Shown: positions 52,045-60,927 of the stretch, piece after piece
Position numbering within the stretch: position 1 is the stretch's first letter
How the letters are laid out: each line of letters starts with the position of its first letter
Assembly: GCF_033542235.1 (NCBI RefSeq)
Contig: NZ_JAWRCU010000012.1
Location: forward strand, 1 to 64,000
Reading direction: 5' to 3'
From: JAWRCU01 sp033542235
GTDB lineage: Bacteria; Pseudomonadota; Alphaproteobacteria; Rhizobiales; Rhizobiaceae
Length of the DNA: 64,000 nt
Position numbers and translations under genes: made by a program
Notes under the pieces: model-generated
The model's database searches: none
What the model saw: the letters and a program-made list of their open reading frames with translations, nothing else
What the model was told of the DNA's origin: nothing

Positions 52045-52383
52045 TTATCCGGCGTGCACGGAGTCTACTCTGTAGATTGCGGGTGAAACATTTTTGGCAA
52101 TCGTTGCGGCTTGCCTCGCGCGCGACTGCGCTTCGGGATTCTTCAGGACGCGATCTATATCTTCCTTGGACTTCCATTGTGCGTAGTTCACGACGCGGGT
52201 GCCATCCAAGCTGCTGTGAATGCTGACGGACACGAAGCCCGGCTGATGCCGGAACAGCTCATCGGTTGCCTCCGACAAGAGTCTGGCGAGCTCGGCCTGT
52301 TTTGCTGGTTCGACCTCGAAAACGTTAATGAGTGTGGCCACGCCGCTTTGGGTGTCGATCGTGGGGTTGTTCTTGCCGGTCAT
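52045..52383 (-). CDS. Antibiotic-biosynthesis-monooxygenase (ABM) domain protein
   Basis: 112-residue dimeric alpha-beta barrel protein of the ABM family (ATLINVFEVEPAKQAELARLLSEATDELFRHQPGFVSVSIHSSLDGTRVVNYAQWKSKEDIDRVL). Family members are cofactor-free monooxygenases, haem-degrading enzymes or quinol oxidases; the substrate is unknown. ATG 52383 follows AAAGGAGA. It precedes sigJ with a gap of 8 bases and is likely co-transcribed. An ECF41-like promoter with one variation lies upstream (52420-52446), so the sigma factor may control its own operon. Confidence 0.88.
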   Translation of the reverse strand: MTGKNNPTIDTQSGVATLINVFEVEPAKQAELARLLSEATDELFRHQPGFVSVSIHSSLDGTRVVNYAQWKSKEDIDRVLKNPEAQSRARQAATIAKNVSPAIYRVDSVHAG

Positions 52384-52419
52384 CCGATGTCTCCTTTCTG
52401 AGCCGCATCTGGAGGACAA

Positions 52420-52446
52420 GACAAGGCAGGCGCGCCGATTGTGACA
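52420..52446 (-). promoter_or_regulatory. ECF41-like promoter before the ABM-sigJ pair
   Basis: On the minus strand: TGTCACA (52446-52440), 16 bases, TGTC (52423-52420). It differs from the ECF41 consensus at one base of the second element (T for C). It lies 37 bases upstream of the ABM start, which suggests autoregulation. Confidence 0.65.
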
Positions 52447-52488
52447 TCCGGCGTTGTTTTTCCGTGCAATTGTCCGATGCGCGAAGAC

Positions 52489-53400
52489 TCACTTGGCATG
52501 CCGTTTGACGTGATCGATGAAGGCGCGCAGTTTGGCCAAGACCTGACGCCTGCCGGGGTAGTAGAGAAAAACTCCTGGCGATGTGACGGCAAACGGGTTC
52601 AGCAGCGCCTGCAATCGGCCATCGGCAATGGGCCCTTCGGCGATCGGACCGGGCACCTGTGCAAAACCGACACCGCGGATCGCGGCGCCGAGGAGGGTGG
52701 GATAGTCGTGTGCGATCAGCGGTCCCGACACGATTGCCTCGACCGCCCTGTTGCCCTCGACAAAGCGCCATGGCGCGATCGAACCGTTCGACCGGCGCAA
52801 ACGCAGGCAGGCGTGCCCACGCAGATCATCGATGCGCTCCGGCTTTGTCCGTCCGCGCAAATAATCAGGGCTGCCAACGACCACCAGCGGGAACGGCGGG
52901 GCCAGTCGTACCGTGATCATGTCGGCGGCGATGATCTCGCCGAGCCGGATGCCGGCATCAAACCCTTCGGCCGGGAGGTCGGCCAGCTGCCCGCTTGCGA
53001 TGATCTCTACCTCTATCTCGGGATAGGCTTGGCAGAAGGATGCGATCAACGGCTCCAGCAGGATCGGCACCACCGCAGGCGGGACGGAGAGGCGCAGCAG
53101 CCCCGTCGGCCGCTGTCCGAGTTCACGCGCGACCTCGCTGGCTGCGACGAGCTCCTCGAAGGCGGGCTTTGCGCGGGAAAGAAATCGTTTGCCCGCTTCG
53201 GTCAGGCCGACACTGCGCGTCGTGCGCATGAACAGCGCTGCTCCGACGCGCGCCTCGAGTGCCCGAACCGCCTGACTGATCGCCGATGGAGTGACCCCGA
53301 GTTCCGCCGCCGCCTTGCGAAAACTTCGGTGCTGAGCAACGCTCAGGAACGCCTCCACGCCGTCGAGTGCGCCCAGCCTGACTGTGAAGTTTTGCTTCAT
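52489..53400 (-). CDS. LysR-family transcriptional regulator
   Basis: 303 residues. The N-terminal helix-turn-helix is SFRKAAAELGVTPSAISQAVRALEARVGAALFMRTTRSVGLTEAG. The effector domain (from about 95) is the GcvA/PA4203-like group, with LLRLSVPPAVVPILLEPLI and FDAGIRLGEIIAADMITVRLAPPFPLVVVGSPDYL. The starts of this gene and a methyltransferase gene (53498) are 97 bases apart and divergent, so it probably regulates it and itself. The co-inducer cannot be read. Single gene otherwise. Confidence 0.92.
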   Translation of the reverse strand: MKQNFTVRLGALDGVEAFLSVAQHRSFRKAAAELGVTPSAISQAVRALEARVGAALFMRTTRSVGLTEAGKRFLSRAKPAFEELVAASEVARELGQRPTGLLRLSVPPAVVPILLEPLIASFCQAYPEIEVEIIASGQLADLPAEGFDAGIRLGEIIAADMITVRLAPPFPLVVVGSPDYLRGRTKPERIDDLRGHACLRLRRSNGSIAPWRFVEGNRAVEAIVSGPLIAHDYPTLLGAAIRGVGFAQVPGPIAEGPIADGRLQALLNPFAVTSPGVFLYYPGRRQVLAKLRAFIDHVKRHAK

Positions 53401-53497
53401 AGCCCGTCGATATTATCGCTAATAGTCCTTTGCCGGAAGCAGTCGTACATCTTGCCTGCAAATCGGCATTTGCTTGAAGCCTTGGAGGACCCTTGAA

Positions 53498-54328
53498 ATG
53501 TCCGACGCATTTGATGGCGTACGCGACCACTATCGAGCGACCGGCCTGACCGAGCGGCTAAAGGCCGTGCTCACCGCCCTCGGACCCGAGGATCAGCGGC
53601 TCACTCCCCGGCAACTGAGTACCCTCGACCAGTTTCACACCCGCGGGCTCTCCGCCACCGCCGAGCTTGCCAAGCTGGCTGGCATCATCGCAGACATGTC
53701 GGTTCTGGATGTCGGATCGGGGGTCGGCGGGCCGGCGCGCTTTCTGGCTGCGACTTATGGCTGCCGTGTTGCTGGCGTCGATCTGAGCGAGCCATTCGTG
53801 GATGCGGCGCGCTATCTGACCGGTCGAACGGGACAGGGCGGGCAGGTCTCGTTTGAAATCGCCAGCGCGCTGGAGCTTCCATTCGAGGATGGCCATTTCG
53901 ACGTCGTGTTGCTTCAGCATGTGGCCATGAACATTTCCGACCGGGCGCGGCTCTATCGCGAGATCCGACGCGTGCTGAAGTCGGGCGGCAAGTTTGCGAC
54001 CTTCGATGTTGTATTGAACGGCGGTGAGCCGCACTATCCCGTCCCGTGGGCGAGAACGCCTGCAACGAGCTTTCTCCTGACAGCCGTCGCGACGCGCGAA
54101 GCGGTCGAGCCCGCCGGTTTCCGCACCCTTGCATGGCAAGACGACACCGAGGCCGCCAAGGCCTGGATTGCCCAGCTGCGCGCGTCTGGCCCGCCGCCTT
54201 CGCCTAATCTCGGCGTGGTGATGGGGCAGGACTTCGCCGAGCTTGCCGCGAATTTGCGGCGAAATCTGGTGGAGGGTCGGCTCGGCATTCTGACCGCCGT
54301 GTTCGAGGCCATATCGGTCGACAGCTGA
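53498..54328 (+). CDS. Class I SAM-dependent methyltransferase
   Basis: 276 residues. Motif I is VLDVGSGVGGPARFLAATYGCRVAGVDLSEPFVDAA. The later motifs include FEIASALELPFEDGHFDVVLLQHVAMNISDRARLYREIRRVLKSGGKFATFDVVL, as in UbiE/Coq5-type small-molecule methyltransferases. ATG 53498 follows TTGGAGGAC (an upstream ATG at 53474 adds eight residues before the domain). Substrate unknown. It is divergent from the LysR regulator and followed after 12 bases by a membrane protein gene, giving a small regulator-enzyme-membrane unit. Confidence 0.9.
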   Translation: MSDAFDGVRDHYRATGLTERLKAVLTALGPEDQRLTPRQLSTLDQFHTRGLSATAELAKLAGIIADMSVLDVGSGVGGPARFLAATYGCRVAGVDLSEPFVDAARYLTGRTGQGGQVSFEIASALELPFEDGHFDVVLLQHVAMNISDRARLYREIRRVLKSGGKFATFDVVLNGGEPHYPVPWARTPATSFLLTAVATREAVEPAGFRTLAWQDDTEAAKAWIAQLRASGPPPSPNLGVVMGQDFAELAANLRRNLVEGRLGILTAVFEAISVDS

Positions 54329-54340
54329 CAGGAGCCCAAA

Positions 54341-54865
54341 ATGTCACCGGCAAGCGTCTTCCAGCTGCATCTCGTGCTAGGCTACGTCCCGTGGCTGCTT
54401 TGCTTCGCGGCATATTTCTGGCCCAGGCTCAAGGCGATGGACCCGCTCAAGGCGCAACGCGCCATCGCCACCCTCCACAGCTTCCGCTTCTTCGGACTGG
54501 TCTTCATCGTCCCGGGCGTGGTTGGCCTCAATCTGCCGGCCGGTTTCGCTACTTTCGCCGCCTATGGAGACTTCGCAACCAGTCTGCTGGCGATGGCGGC
54601 GCTTCTGACGGTAAGGATGCGTTCGTTATTCTGGCCGTTTGTCGTTGCCTTCAATCTGGTAGGAACAATCGACATCACGGTTGACTATTATCACGGTATC
54701 CAGGTCGGCCTTCCCGACCTGGCAGGAGAGTTGGGCGCCACCTATGCGATCCCGATCATCTACGTGCCCATACTGATGATCACGCACGTGGCCGCCTTCT
54801 ACTTGCTGTCGCGTCCTCAGCTTCAGGCGGCTCGCACTCTCGCAAGCGATGCGGTCGCCGATTAG
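54341..54865 (+). CDS. Small integral membrane protein of unknown function
   Basis: 174 residues with four to five membrane helices (about 8-26, 45-65, 75-92, 98-115 and 135-157). The start MSPASVFQLHLVLGYVPWLLCFAAYFWPRLK and the internal SFRFFGLVFIVPGVVGLNLP are well ordered. The C-terminus ends in a charged tail (RPQLQAARTLASDAVAD). I do not recognise the family. It starts 12 bases after the methyltransferase stop, so the two are probably one transcript. Confidence 0.75.
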   Translation: MSPASVFQLHLVLGYVPWLLCFAAYFWPRLKAMDPLKAQRAIATLHSFRFFGLVFIVPGVVGLNLPAGFATFAAYGDFATSLLAMAALLTVRMRSLFWPFVVAFNLVGTIDITVDYYHGIQVGLPDLAGELGATYAIPIIYVPILMITHVAAFYLLSRPQLQAARTLASDAVAD

Positions 54866-55027
54866 ATCAGCGTCTACCACGATCACGTCTTTTGCTGCTG
54901 CGGCGGTCTGAACCACACCTGATCGCTCAACGGGACGGCGAAAAGTCTTCGCGCACCGGATCGTGATAACGTCGCACATAATATCTGCTAATCTTCAGGG
55001 CTGGATTGATCTGCCGACGTGGCAAGC

Positions 55028-55546
55028 ATGTTCAGCCAAATTCTCAATCCCACCGGGAATATGTTCTTCACCTGGCTGGTGGCCCTGGTCCCGGTTGCGG
55101 CGTTGCTTTTCATGCTTGCCGTGCTTCGTTGGTCGGCCTGGGTTGCGACCCTCATCGGCTCGTTTGCGCTTGCAGTTTGGGTCTGGGGCATGCCGCTTGG
55201 CGACGGCACGCTCGCCTATCTCTACGGATCAGCGACGGGTATCTGGAATGTCAACTGGATCACATTCTGGGGCGTGATGCTTTTCAATACGCTGGTTGTC
55301 ACCGGCGCATTCGAAAAGCTGCGACGATGGCCGATCGCCCAGGCAACGCAGAATATCAGGGTACAGACCATCCTCTTTGCCTGGGCCTTCGGTGCGCTCC
55401 TGGAAGGTCTTGTCGGCTTCGGTTTCCCATGGGCGTTCGTCGCGCCTATCCTGATCGCGCTTGGAATTCCGGACCTCGATGCAATCCGGGTTGCCGCAAT
55501 CGCCAACAACGCGCCGGTATCCTACGGCGCGCTCGCCAGCCTGTGA
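55028..55546 (+). pseudogene. Truncated L-lactate permease (LctP/GlcA family)
   Basis: 172 residues matching the N-terminus of the lactate/glycolate permease family (FSQILNPTGNMFFTWLVALVPVAALLFMLAVLRW ... GALLEGLVGFGFPWAFVAPILIALG ... VAAIANNAPVSYGAL). Full members are about 550 residues; here the frame ends with TGA at 55544 after APVSYGALASL, and nothing further resembling the protein is seen downstream. About five of the usual twelve or more helices remain, so transport function is unlikely. The ATG at 55028 is chosen; GTG 55019 is in frame three codons earlier. Confidence 0.8.
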
Positions 55547-55677
55547 GCCGTTTCGGCGCGCAGCCGACGCGGCATGGCGACTCGCGCTGAGGGATCACAT
55601 ATCTTTGAAATCATGAAGATTTCCCCCCTGGTGGGCGATTTGCTCCTGTAGATTGCATCCGCGGAAGAAGAACGGTC

Positions 55678-56886
55678 GTGAACGACAGCACAAGCGAGCT
55701 GCAGGTCGACGTCAAGGCCAAGCCGGCATCAGGCCGCCCGATAAAGCGTGTCTTGGCCGGCGTAGTGGTGGTTGGCATCCTCGCAGCGGGCACAGCCTAC
55801 TGGCTCCTCACCTGGAACGAGGAGACGACGGACGATGCCTTCGTAGCGGCCAATGTGGTCCAGATCGCGCCACGTGTTGCAGGGACCGTCAGCGCGATCC
55901 ACATCGATGACAACCAGAAGGTCGCCTCTGGCGATCTCCTGATCGAGATCGATCCCCGCGACTATCAAGCCGCCGTCAGCCAAGCCCAAGGCGCGCTGAA
56001 CGCGGCCAAGGCGAATGAAGAGGTCGCGCGCCGCGACCTGGAGCTCACCCGGAAGACGACGGCAGCCCAGCTTGATCAGGCAAACGCGGCGATTGCCCTG
56101 AGCAATGCCACTATCAAGCAGGCTCAAAGCAAGATTGGCGCAGACCAAGCGCAGGCCGACTACCAGCAGGTCGAAGTTTCTCGCTATGGCAAGCTTGCCG
56201 CGGCCACCTTCGCCACGCAGGAACAACTCGATCAGGCAACAGAGGCGCTGAAGAGCGCAGAGGCGAACCTTAGAGCCGATCAACAGGCTGTCGAAGTCGC
56301 CCAAGCGCAACTCCTTCAAGCCAGAGCTCAACTCGCTACGGCCGAGACGGCTTCCGAGCAGGTTGCCGAAAAGCAGGCTCTGCTCGACGCGACCATAGCC
56401 AACGCCGCCTCCGCCGAGGCGAACCTGCATACGGCTGAGATCAATCTATCCTATACGAAGATCCACGCCCCGAGCGATGGATGGATCACAAACCGGTCGG
56501 TCAATCCCGGCGACGTCGTGACAGTCGGCCAGACGCTTACCTCATTTGTGATGAGCCACCCCTGGGTGGTGGCGAACTTCAAGGAGACGCAACTCGCCCG
56601 CATGCGGTCGGGTCAGAGGGTCGACATAAGGGTGGATGCCTACCCCGGAAAGGTGTTCCACGGCCATGTCGACAGCATCCAGCGCGGCAGCGGTGCTTCC
56701 TTCTCCCTCCTGCCGCCGGAGAACGCCACCGGCAACTTTGTGAAGGTCGTGCAGCGCGTGCCTGTGAAGATCATCATCGACGACCCTCTCGATCCAACGA
56801 TGGTTTTCGGGCGGGGACTGTCGGTCGAGCCGACCGTGTATGTCGCTGATCCTCCCCGCATTGACCACACGAAGGCGCAGCCATGA
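55678..56886 (+). CDS. HlyD/EmrA-family efflux adaptor
   Basis: 402-residue periplasmic membrane-fusion protein. Single membrane helix at about residues 24-45 (RVLAGVVVVGILAAGTAYWLL), first half-lipoyl domain (VAGTVSAIHIDDNQKVASGDLLIEIDPRDY), long coiled-coil hairpin (about 90-255; many Ala/Gln repeats such as AQAQLLQARAQLATAETASEQ), second half-lipoyl domain and barrel domains (APSDGWITNRSVNPGDVV ... FKETQLARMRSGQRVDI). Start GTG 55678. It overlaps the next gene by four bases (ATGA). Works with the 56883 transporter and an outer-membrane TolC-like channel encoded elsewhere. Confidence 0.92.
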   Translation: MNDSTSELQVDVKAKPASGRPIKRVLAGVVVVGILAAGTAYWLLTWNEETTDDAFVAANVVQIAPRVAGTVSAIHIDDNQKVASGDLLIEIDPRDYQAAVSQAQGALNAAKANEEVARRDLELTRKTTAAQLDQANAAIALSNATIKQAQSKIGADQAQADYQQVEVSRYGKLAAATFATQEQLDQATEALKSAEANLRADQQAVEVAQAQLLQARAQLATAETASEQVAEKQALLDATIANAASAEANLHTAEINLSYTKIHAPSDGWITNRSVNPGDVVTVGQTLTSFVMSHPWVVANFKETQLARMRSGQRVDIRVDAYPGKVFHGHVDSIQRGSGASFSLLPPENATGNFVKVVQRVPVKIIIDDPLDPTMVFGRGLSVEPTVYVADPPRIDHTKAQP

Positions 56887-58475
56887 GCATGTCCGCGACC
56901 GCCGGCAGCTCACCAGCCGCCCGCGCGGCGTCGCTTACCCTCGCGCCGATCGTCGCGCTTGCTGCCTTCATGGAGGTTCTCGACCTCTCGATTGCCAATG
57001 TCGCCTTGCAGCACATCGCCGGTGAGCTTGGGGCGAGCCCGGATGAGGCGACTTGGATTCTCACCTCTTATCTCGCCACCAATGCCATCGTGTTGCCGAT
57101 CAGTGGCTGGCTGGCAACCGTGCTCGGCCGCAAGCGCTATTATATCGGCTGCATCGCCGGCTTCGGCGCGAGTTCGCTCCTGTGCGGCATCGCGCCGACG
57201 CTTGCGATGCTCGTGGCTTCCAGAGCCCTGCAGGGGTTGATCGGCGGAGGGCTTCAGCCTGTCTCCCAGGCTATTCTCGCCGACAGCTTTCCGCCGGCGC
57301 AGCGCGGGATGGCCTTTGCGTTCTACGGCATGGCGGTTGTCGTCGCACCGGCCGTCGGGCCGACGATAGGCGGCTGGATCACGGACAATATCGACTGGCG
57401 CTGGGTGTTCCTGATCAACGTGCCGATCAGCATTGCCCTGTCCTTGCTTGTCGGGCGGCTGATCGAAGATCCGCCGCACCTCGTCGCGGAGAGGTTGCGG
57501 ATGCGAAACGGAGGCGTGAGGGTCGACTATATCGGCTTTGCACTGCTCGCACTCGGTTTCGGATGCCTTCAGGTGGTTCTCGACCGAGGGCAGCAGGACG
57601 ACTGGTTCGCTTCGCACCTCATCTCTTTCATGGCCCTGTTTTCCGTCGCCGGTCTCGTCTCCTTCGTCGTCTGGGAGCTGCGGATCGGCCACCCGATCGT
57701 AGACCTCAGGCTGCTTGGCAATCGCAACTTCGCGGTGGCGAACACCCTCATGTTCATGCTGGGCTTCGTACTGCTTGGCAGCACGGCACTTCTGCCGCAG
57801 TTCACGCAGGAGCTTTTAGGCTACACCGCGATGGAAGCCGGCCTCGTCATCTCGCCGGGTGGCTTCGCGCTCATTCTCATCATGCCGCTTGTCGGACGGC
57901 TGAGCGGCATGGTTGACGCGCGTCTGATGATCGGCTTCGGCCTCGTGGTCGCAGCCTGGGCGCTTTATCGCATGTCGAGTTTCGATCTCGACGTCGATTA
58001 CTGGTCGATTGCCGACGCTCGGCTCATCCAGTCGATTGGACTAGGCTTCCTCTTCATTCCGATATCGACCCTGGCCTATGTCGATCTCCCGCCGGAGAAG
58101 AGCAATAGTGCTTCCGCCCTCATCAACGTATCGCGCAACATCGGAGGAAGTGTCGGGATTTCCTTTCTGACGACAATGCTGCAGCGCAGCCAGCAAGCGC
58201 ATCAGACGACGCTTGTCGCTCATGTGACACCGGGCAATCCCGCCTACCGGCAGATGATCGCCGGATTGCAGCAGCATTTCATGGCGGCGGGTTCGAGCGG
58301 ACCTCATGCCCTGCAACTGGCGCAGGCTGAAATCGCCAACATGATCGCCCGGCAGGCACTGGTCCTCTCCTTCCTTGACAACTTTCTGCTGCTTGCCGTG
58401 GTCTTCGCGGCGCTCGTCCCGTTTGTCTTTCTGATGCGCTCGGGGGGCGCCGGCCCGCGGTCGCCGATGCACTGA
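56883..58475 (+). CDS. EmrB/QacA-type MFS drug exporter (DHA2 family)
   Basis: 530-residue, 14-helix proton-driven exporter. The DHA2 motif in the first helix is PIVALAAFMEVLDLSIANVALQHIAGELGASPDEATWILTSYLATNAIVLPISGWL, motif A is GRKRYY, and motif C is GMAVVVAPAVGPTIGGWI. The ATG at 56883 overlaps the adaptor stop. The C-terminus ends in a short loop (MRSGGAGPRSPMH). Together with the HlyD-type adaptor it forms a tripartite pump for hydrophobic or toxic compounds. No regulator is adjacent, so control is unknown. Confidence 0.92.
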   Translation: MSMSATAGSSPAARAASLTLAPIVALAAFMEVLDLSIANVALQHIAGELGASPDEATWILTSYLATNAIVLPISGWLATVLGRKRYYIGCIAGFGASSLLCGIAPTLAMLVASRALQGLIGGGLQPVSQAILADSFPPAQRGMAFAFYGMAVVVAPAVGPTIGGWITDNIDWRWVFLINVPISIALSLLVGRLIEDPPHLVAERLRMRNGGVRVDYIGFALLALGFGCLQVVLDRGQQDDWFASHLISFMALFSVAGLVSFVVWELRIGHPIVDLRLLGNRNFAVANTLMFMLGFVLLGSTALLPQFTQELLGYTAMEAGLVISPGGFALILIMPLVGRLSGMVDARLMIGFGLVVAAWALYRMSSFDLDVDYWSIADARLIQSIGLGFLFIPISTLAYVDLPPEKSNSASALINVSRNIGGSVGISFLTTMLQRSQQAHQTTLVAHVTPGNPAYRQMIAGLQQHFMAAGSSGPHALQLAQAEIANMIARQALVLSFLDNFLLLAVVFAALVPFVFLMRSGGAGPRSPMH

Positions 58476-58589
58476 GCGGCTACTTGTAGACGGCGTGCGG
58501 CGATGCGGCCTTTTTGCCTCTTCGCACCTGCACAAAATTGTGCCAAACGCCGCCTGGGTTGGCGGATACCGCAAGGGAAGGAAGCGCCA

Positions 58590-59450
58590 TTGAGCGCAAC
58601 TGGTGACACAAGGACGATTACTCCGCCGGATGTGGTCGCCCGCAAGGGCGGCACGCCGCTGGTATGCCTTACCGCCTATACCACGCCGCAGGCGAAGCTC
58701 GTCGACAGGCATTGCGACATCGTCCTGGTCGGCGACAGCGTCGGCATGGTGCTGCACGGCCTGCCCTCCACCCTTGGCGTTACTCTCGACATGATGGTCA
58801 TGCACGGCAAGGCGGTGCGACGCGGGCTCGAGCGGGCACTGATGGTTGTCGACATGCCGTTCGGCTCGTACGAGGAGGATCCGGAGCAGGCCTTTCGCAA
58901 TGCCGCGCGCCTGATGGCCGAGACGGGTTGCGCCGCCGTGAAGCTTGAGGGCGGCCAGACCATGGCCGCCACGATTCGCTTCCTTGCCCTTCGCGGCATC
59001 CCGGTCATGGCGCATATCGGCCTCACGCCGCAGGCGGTGAATACCTTCGGCGGCTATCCCGTGCAGGGGCGGGGAAAGGACGCCGACAGGATCAGGCGCG
59101 ATGCAGCGGCGGTCGCGGAGGCGGGCGCCTTCTCTGTCGTGCTGGAGAAAGTGCCGGCTCAGCTCGCGCGGCGGATTACGGCTGACGTCGCCATCCCGAG
59201 CATCGGCATCGGTGCGTCGCCTGCCTGCGACGGCCAGATCCTGGTGATCGATGACATGCTCGGGCTCTTCACATCGTTCAAGCCGAAGTTCGTCAAACGT
59301 TACGCCGAACTCGGCGATCTGGCAGAGGCCGCCATTGCGGCCTATGCGCAGGAGGTTCGCGACCGGCGCTTCCCGGGCGCCGAGCACGTCTTTGCCGAAA
59401 CGCGCGGGGCCGTCGATCGCGGCGGCGCCAATGCCGGAGAAGCGCCGTGA
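58590..59450 (+). CDS. panB: 3-methyl-2-oxobutanoate hydroxymethyltransferase PanB
   Basis: 286 residues; makes ketopantoate in pantothenate (CoA) synthesis using methylenetetrahydrofolate. TIM-barrel motifs: VGDSVGMVLHGLPSTLGVTLDMMVMHGKAV (metal-binding Asp and Asp nearby), VKLEGGQTMA, VMAHIGLTPQAVNTFGGYPVQGRG, and IPSIGIGASPACDGQILVIDDMLGLF. The start is TTG 58590, behind AAGGGAAGGAAG; longer frames reach 58503 but add Arg/Pro-rich sequence. It overlaps panC by four bases (GTGA). Confidence 0.95.
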   Translation: MSATGDTRTITPPDVVARKGGTPLVCLTAYTTPQAKLVDRHCDIVLVGDSVGMVLHGLPSTLGVTLDMMVMHGKAVRRGLERALMVVDMPFGSYEEDPEQAFRNAARLMAETGCAAVKLEGGQTMAATIRFLALRGIPVMAHIGLTPQAVNTFGGYPVQGRGKDADRIRRDAAAVAEAGAFSVVLEKVPAQLARRITADVAIPSIGIGASPACDGQILVIDDMLGLFTSFKPKFVKRYAELGDLAEAAIAAYAQEVRDRRFPGAEHVFAETRGAVDRGGANAGEAP

Positions 59451-60298
59451 GCGTACCGATCATCAGGAGCGTCGGCGAGCTTCGGGCGACCGTCGCAGAT
59501 TGGCGCCGCGAGGGTGCGAAGATAGCCGTGGTGCCGACAATGGGCGCCCTGCACGAGGGGCACCTCAGCCTGGTGCGCGCCGCGCTGGAGCAGGCGGGGC
59601 GTGTGATCGTCACGCTGTTCGTCAATCCGAAGCAGTTCAACAGCGCTGCCGATCTTGCCGCTTACCCACGCACGGAAGAAGCCGACGCGGCAAAGCTCGC
59701 GCCGCTCGGGGCGCATCTCCTCTACGCGCCGAACATCGGGGAGATGTACCCGGACGGTTTCGCCACCACGGTTACGGTGAGCGGCGTCAGCGAGGGCCTA
59801 TGCGGGGCTTACCGCCCCGGTCATTTCGAGGGAGTGGCGACAGTGGTTGCCAAGCTGTTTCTGCAGACCGCGGCTGACCTCGCCTTCTTCGGCGAGAAGG
59901 ACTTCCAGCAGCTGCACGTGGTGCGCCGCATGGCGCGTGACCTGGATATTCCGATCAGCGTCATCGGTTGTCCTACTGTGCGCGAGCCCGACGGTCTGGC
60001 CCTCTCCTCGCGGAACGTCCGCCTCTCGCCCGCCGAGCGGCAGGTCGCGCCGAAGCTTGCCTCAGTCCTGTTCGACGCGGCTGCACGCATCGCGGGTGGA
60101 GCGCCTGTTGACGAGACGCTCGCCAAGGCGCGCTCGGAGATTGTTTCGGCCGGCTACGCCCAAGTCGAGTATCTCGAGCTGCGCGGCGATGAGGATCTGA
60201 GCCGCATGTCTAGGCTGGACAGGCCTGCCCGCCTGCTGGCCGCCGCCTGGCTCGGCGAGACGCGGCTGATCGACAACATCAAGGTGCCGGTTGGATAA
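59447..60298 (+). CDS. panC: Pantothenate synthetase PanC
   Basis: 283 residues; joins pantoate and beta-alanine with ATP to make pantothenate. Motifs: VVPTMGALHEGHLSLVRAA (HIGH-like), VTLFVNPKQFNSAADLAAYPRTEEAD, CGAYRPGHFEGVATVVAKLF, FFGEKDFQQLHVVRRMARDLD and LALSSRNVRLSPAERQVAP (KMSKS-like region). Start GTG 59447 overlapping panB. Last gene of a two-gene panBC operon. Confidence 0.96.
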   Translation: MSVPIIRSVGELRATVADWRREGAKIAVVPTMGALHEGHLSLVRAALEQAGRVIVTLFVNPKQFNSAADLAAYPRTEEADAAKLAPLGAHLLYAPNIGEMYPDGFATTVTVSGVSEGLCGAYRPGHFEGVATVVAKLFLQTAADLAFFGEKDFQQLHVVRRMARDLDIPISVIGCPTVREPDGLALSSRNVRLSPAERQVAPKLASVLFDAAARIAGGAPVDETLAKARSEIVSAGYAQVEYLELRGDEDLSRMSRLDRPARLLAAAWLGETRLIDNIKVPVG

Positions 60299-60357
60299 GG
60301 GTTCCCGGGCAGTTTCGTCCGCACCCGATTTGGCCTGCTACGACTTCACTCCAGTTC

Positions 60358-60927
60358 CTAGCTACATACCCAGACCCTTCTCCAACGCCAGCCATGGTGG
60401 GTCGCCACCTGACGGGACTGCCAGCAGGAACCGTAGGGCGCGTAGTAGTAGGAGTAGTCGGGGTAATAGTCTGGGTAGTAGGAAGGATAGTAGTAAGGGA
60501 ACGCGTAGGGGGCGAAGCCGAGGAAAAAGAAGCTGTCCCCGAAGTTGCCGTCATTATGGAAGCCGTGGCCATGGAAGCCGTGATCATGGAAGCCGTGATC
60601 ATGGAAGTGACCCCGAAAGCCGGGGCGGAAAAATGCGCCGTGGACCGGTCCGTGAAAGCTGCCGTGGAAGCCGTCGTGCATCCAAGGGCCTCCGCCGTGG
60701 AAGCTGTCGTGCATCCAAGGGCCTTCGCCGTGGAAGCCGCCGTGCATAAAGGGACCTCCGCTATGGAAGCCGCCGCCGTGGACCCACGGGACACCGCCGA
60801 AGCCGCCGCCGTGCATCCCAGGGCCACCACCACCGAAGCCGCCACCGTGCATTGCCGCGATGCCCGGGCTGGCACCGCTACCAAAGGCGATGGAGGCCAC
60901 AAGTGCGATAAGAGCTTTGCGCAACAT
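60358..60927 (-). CDS. His/Gly-rich secreted protein
   Basis: 189 residues. The signal peptide MLRKALIALVASIAFGSGASPGIAA is followed by repeats of HGGGF, MHGGGFGG, HGGFHGEGP and HDGFHGSFHGP (many His, Gly and Phe), then a His-rich middle (HFHDHGFHDHGFHGHGFHND), an aromatic Tyr/Pro/Asp segment and a C-terminal basic tail RRVWVC. Five or more His-Gly-type repeats suggest metal (Ni, Zn, Cu) binding outside the cytoplasm. I choose ATG 60927 for the signal peptide; an earlier in-frame start at 61017 gives no signal. It is divergent, across 384 bases, from another His-rich secreted protein. Confidence 0.8.
   Translation of the reverse strand: MLRKALIALVASIAFGSGASPGIAAMHGGGFGGGGPGMHGGGFGGVPWVHGGGFHSGGPFMHGGFHGEGPWMHDSFHGGGPWMHDGFHGSFHGPVHGAFFRPGFRGHFHDHGFHDHGFHGHGFHNDGNFGDSFFFLGFAPYAFPYYYPSYYPDYYPDYSYYYAPYGSCWQSRQVATHHGWRWRRVWVCS

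Noticed and set aside
52037..52177. Longer start of the ECF41 sigma factor
   Set aside because: It would run into the ABM gene; ATG 52036 begins right before sigma region 2.
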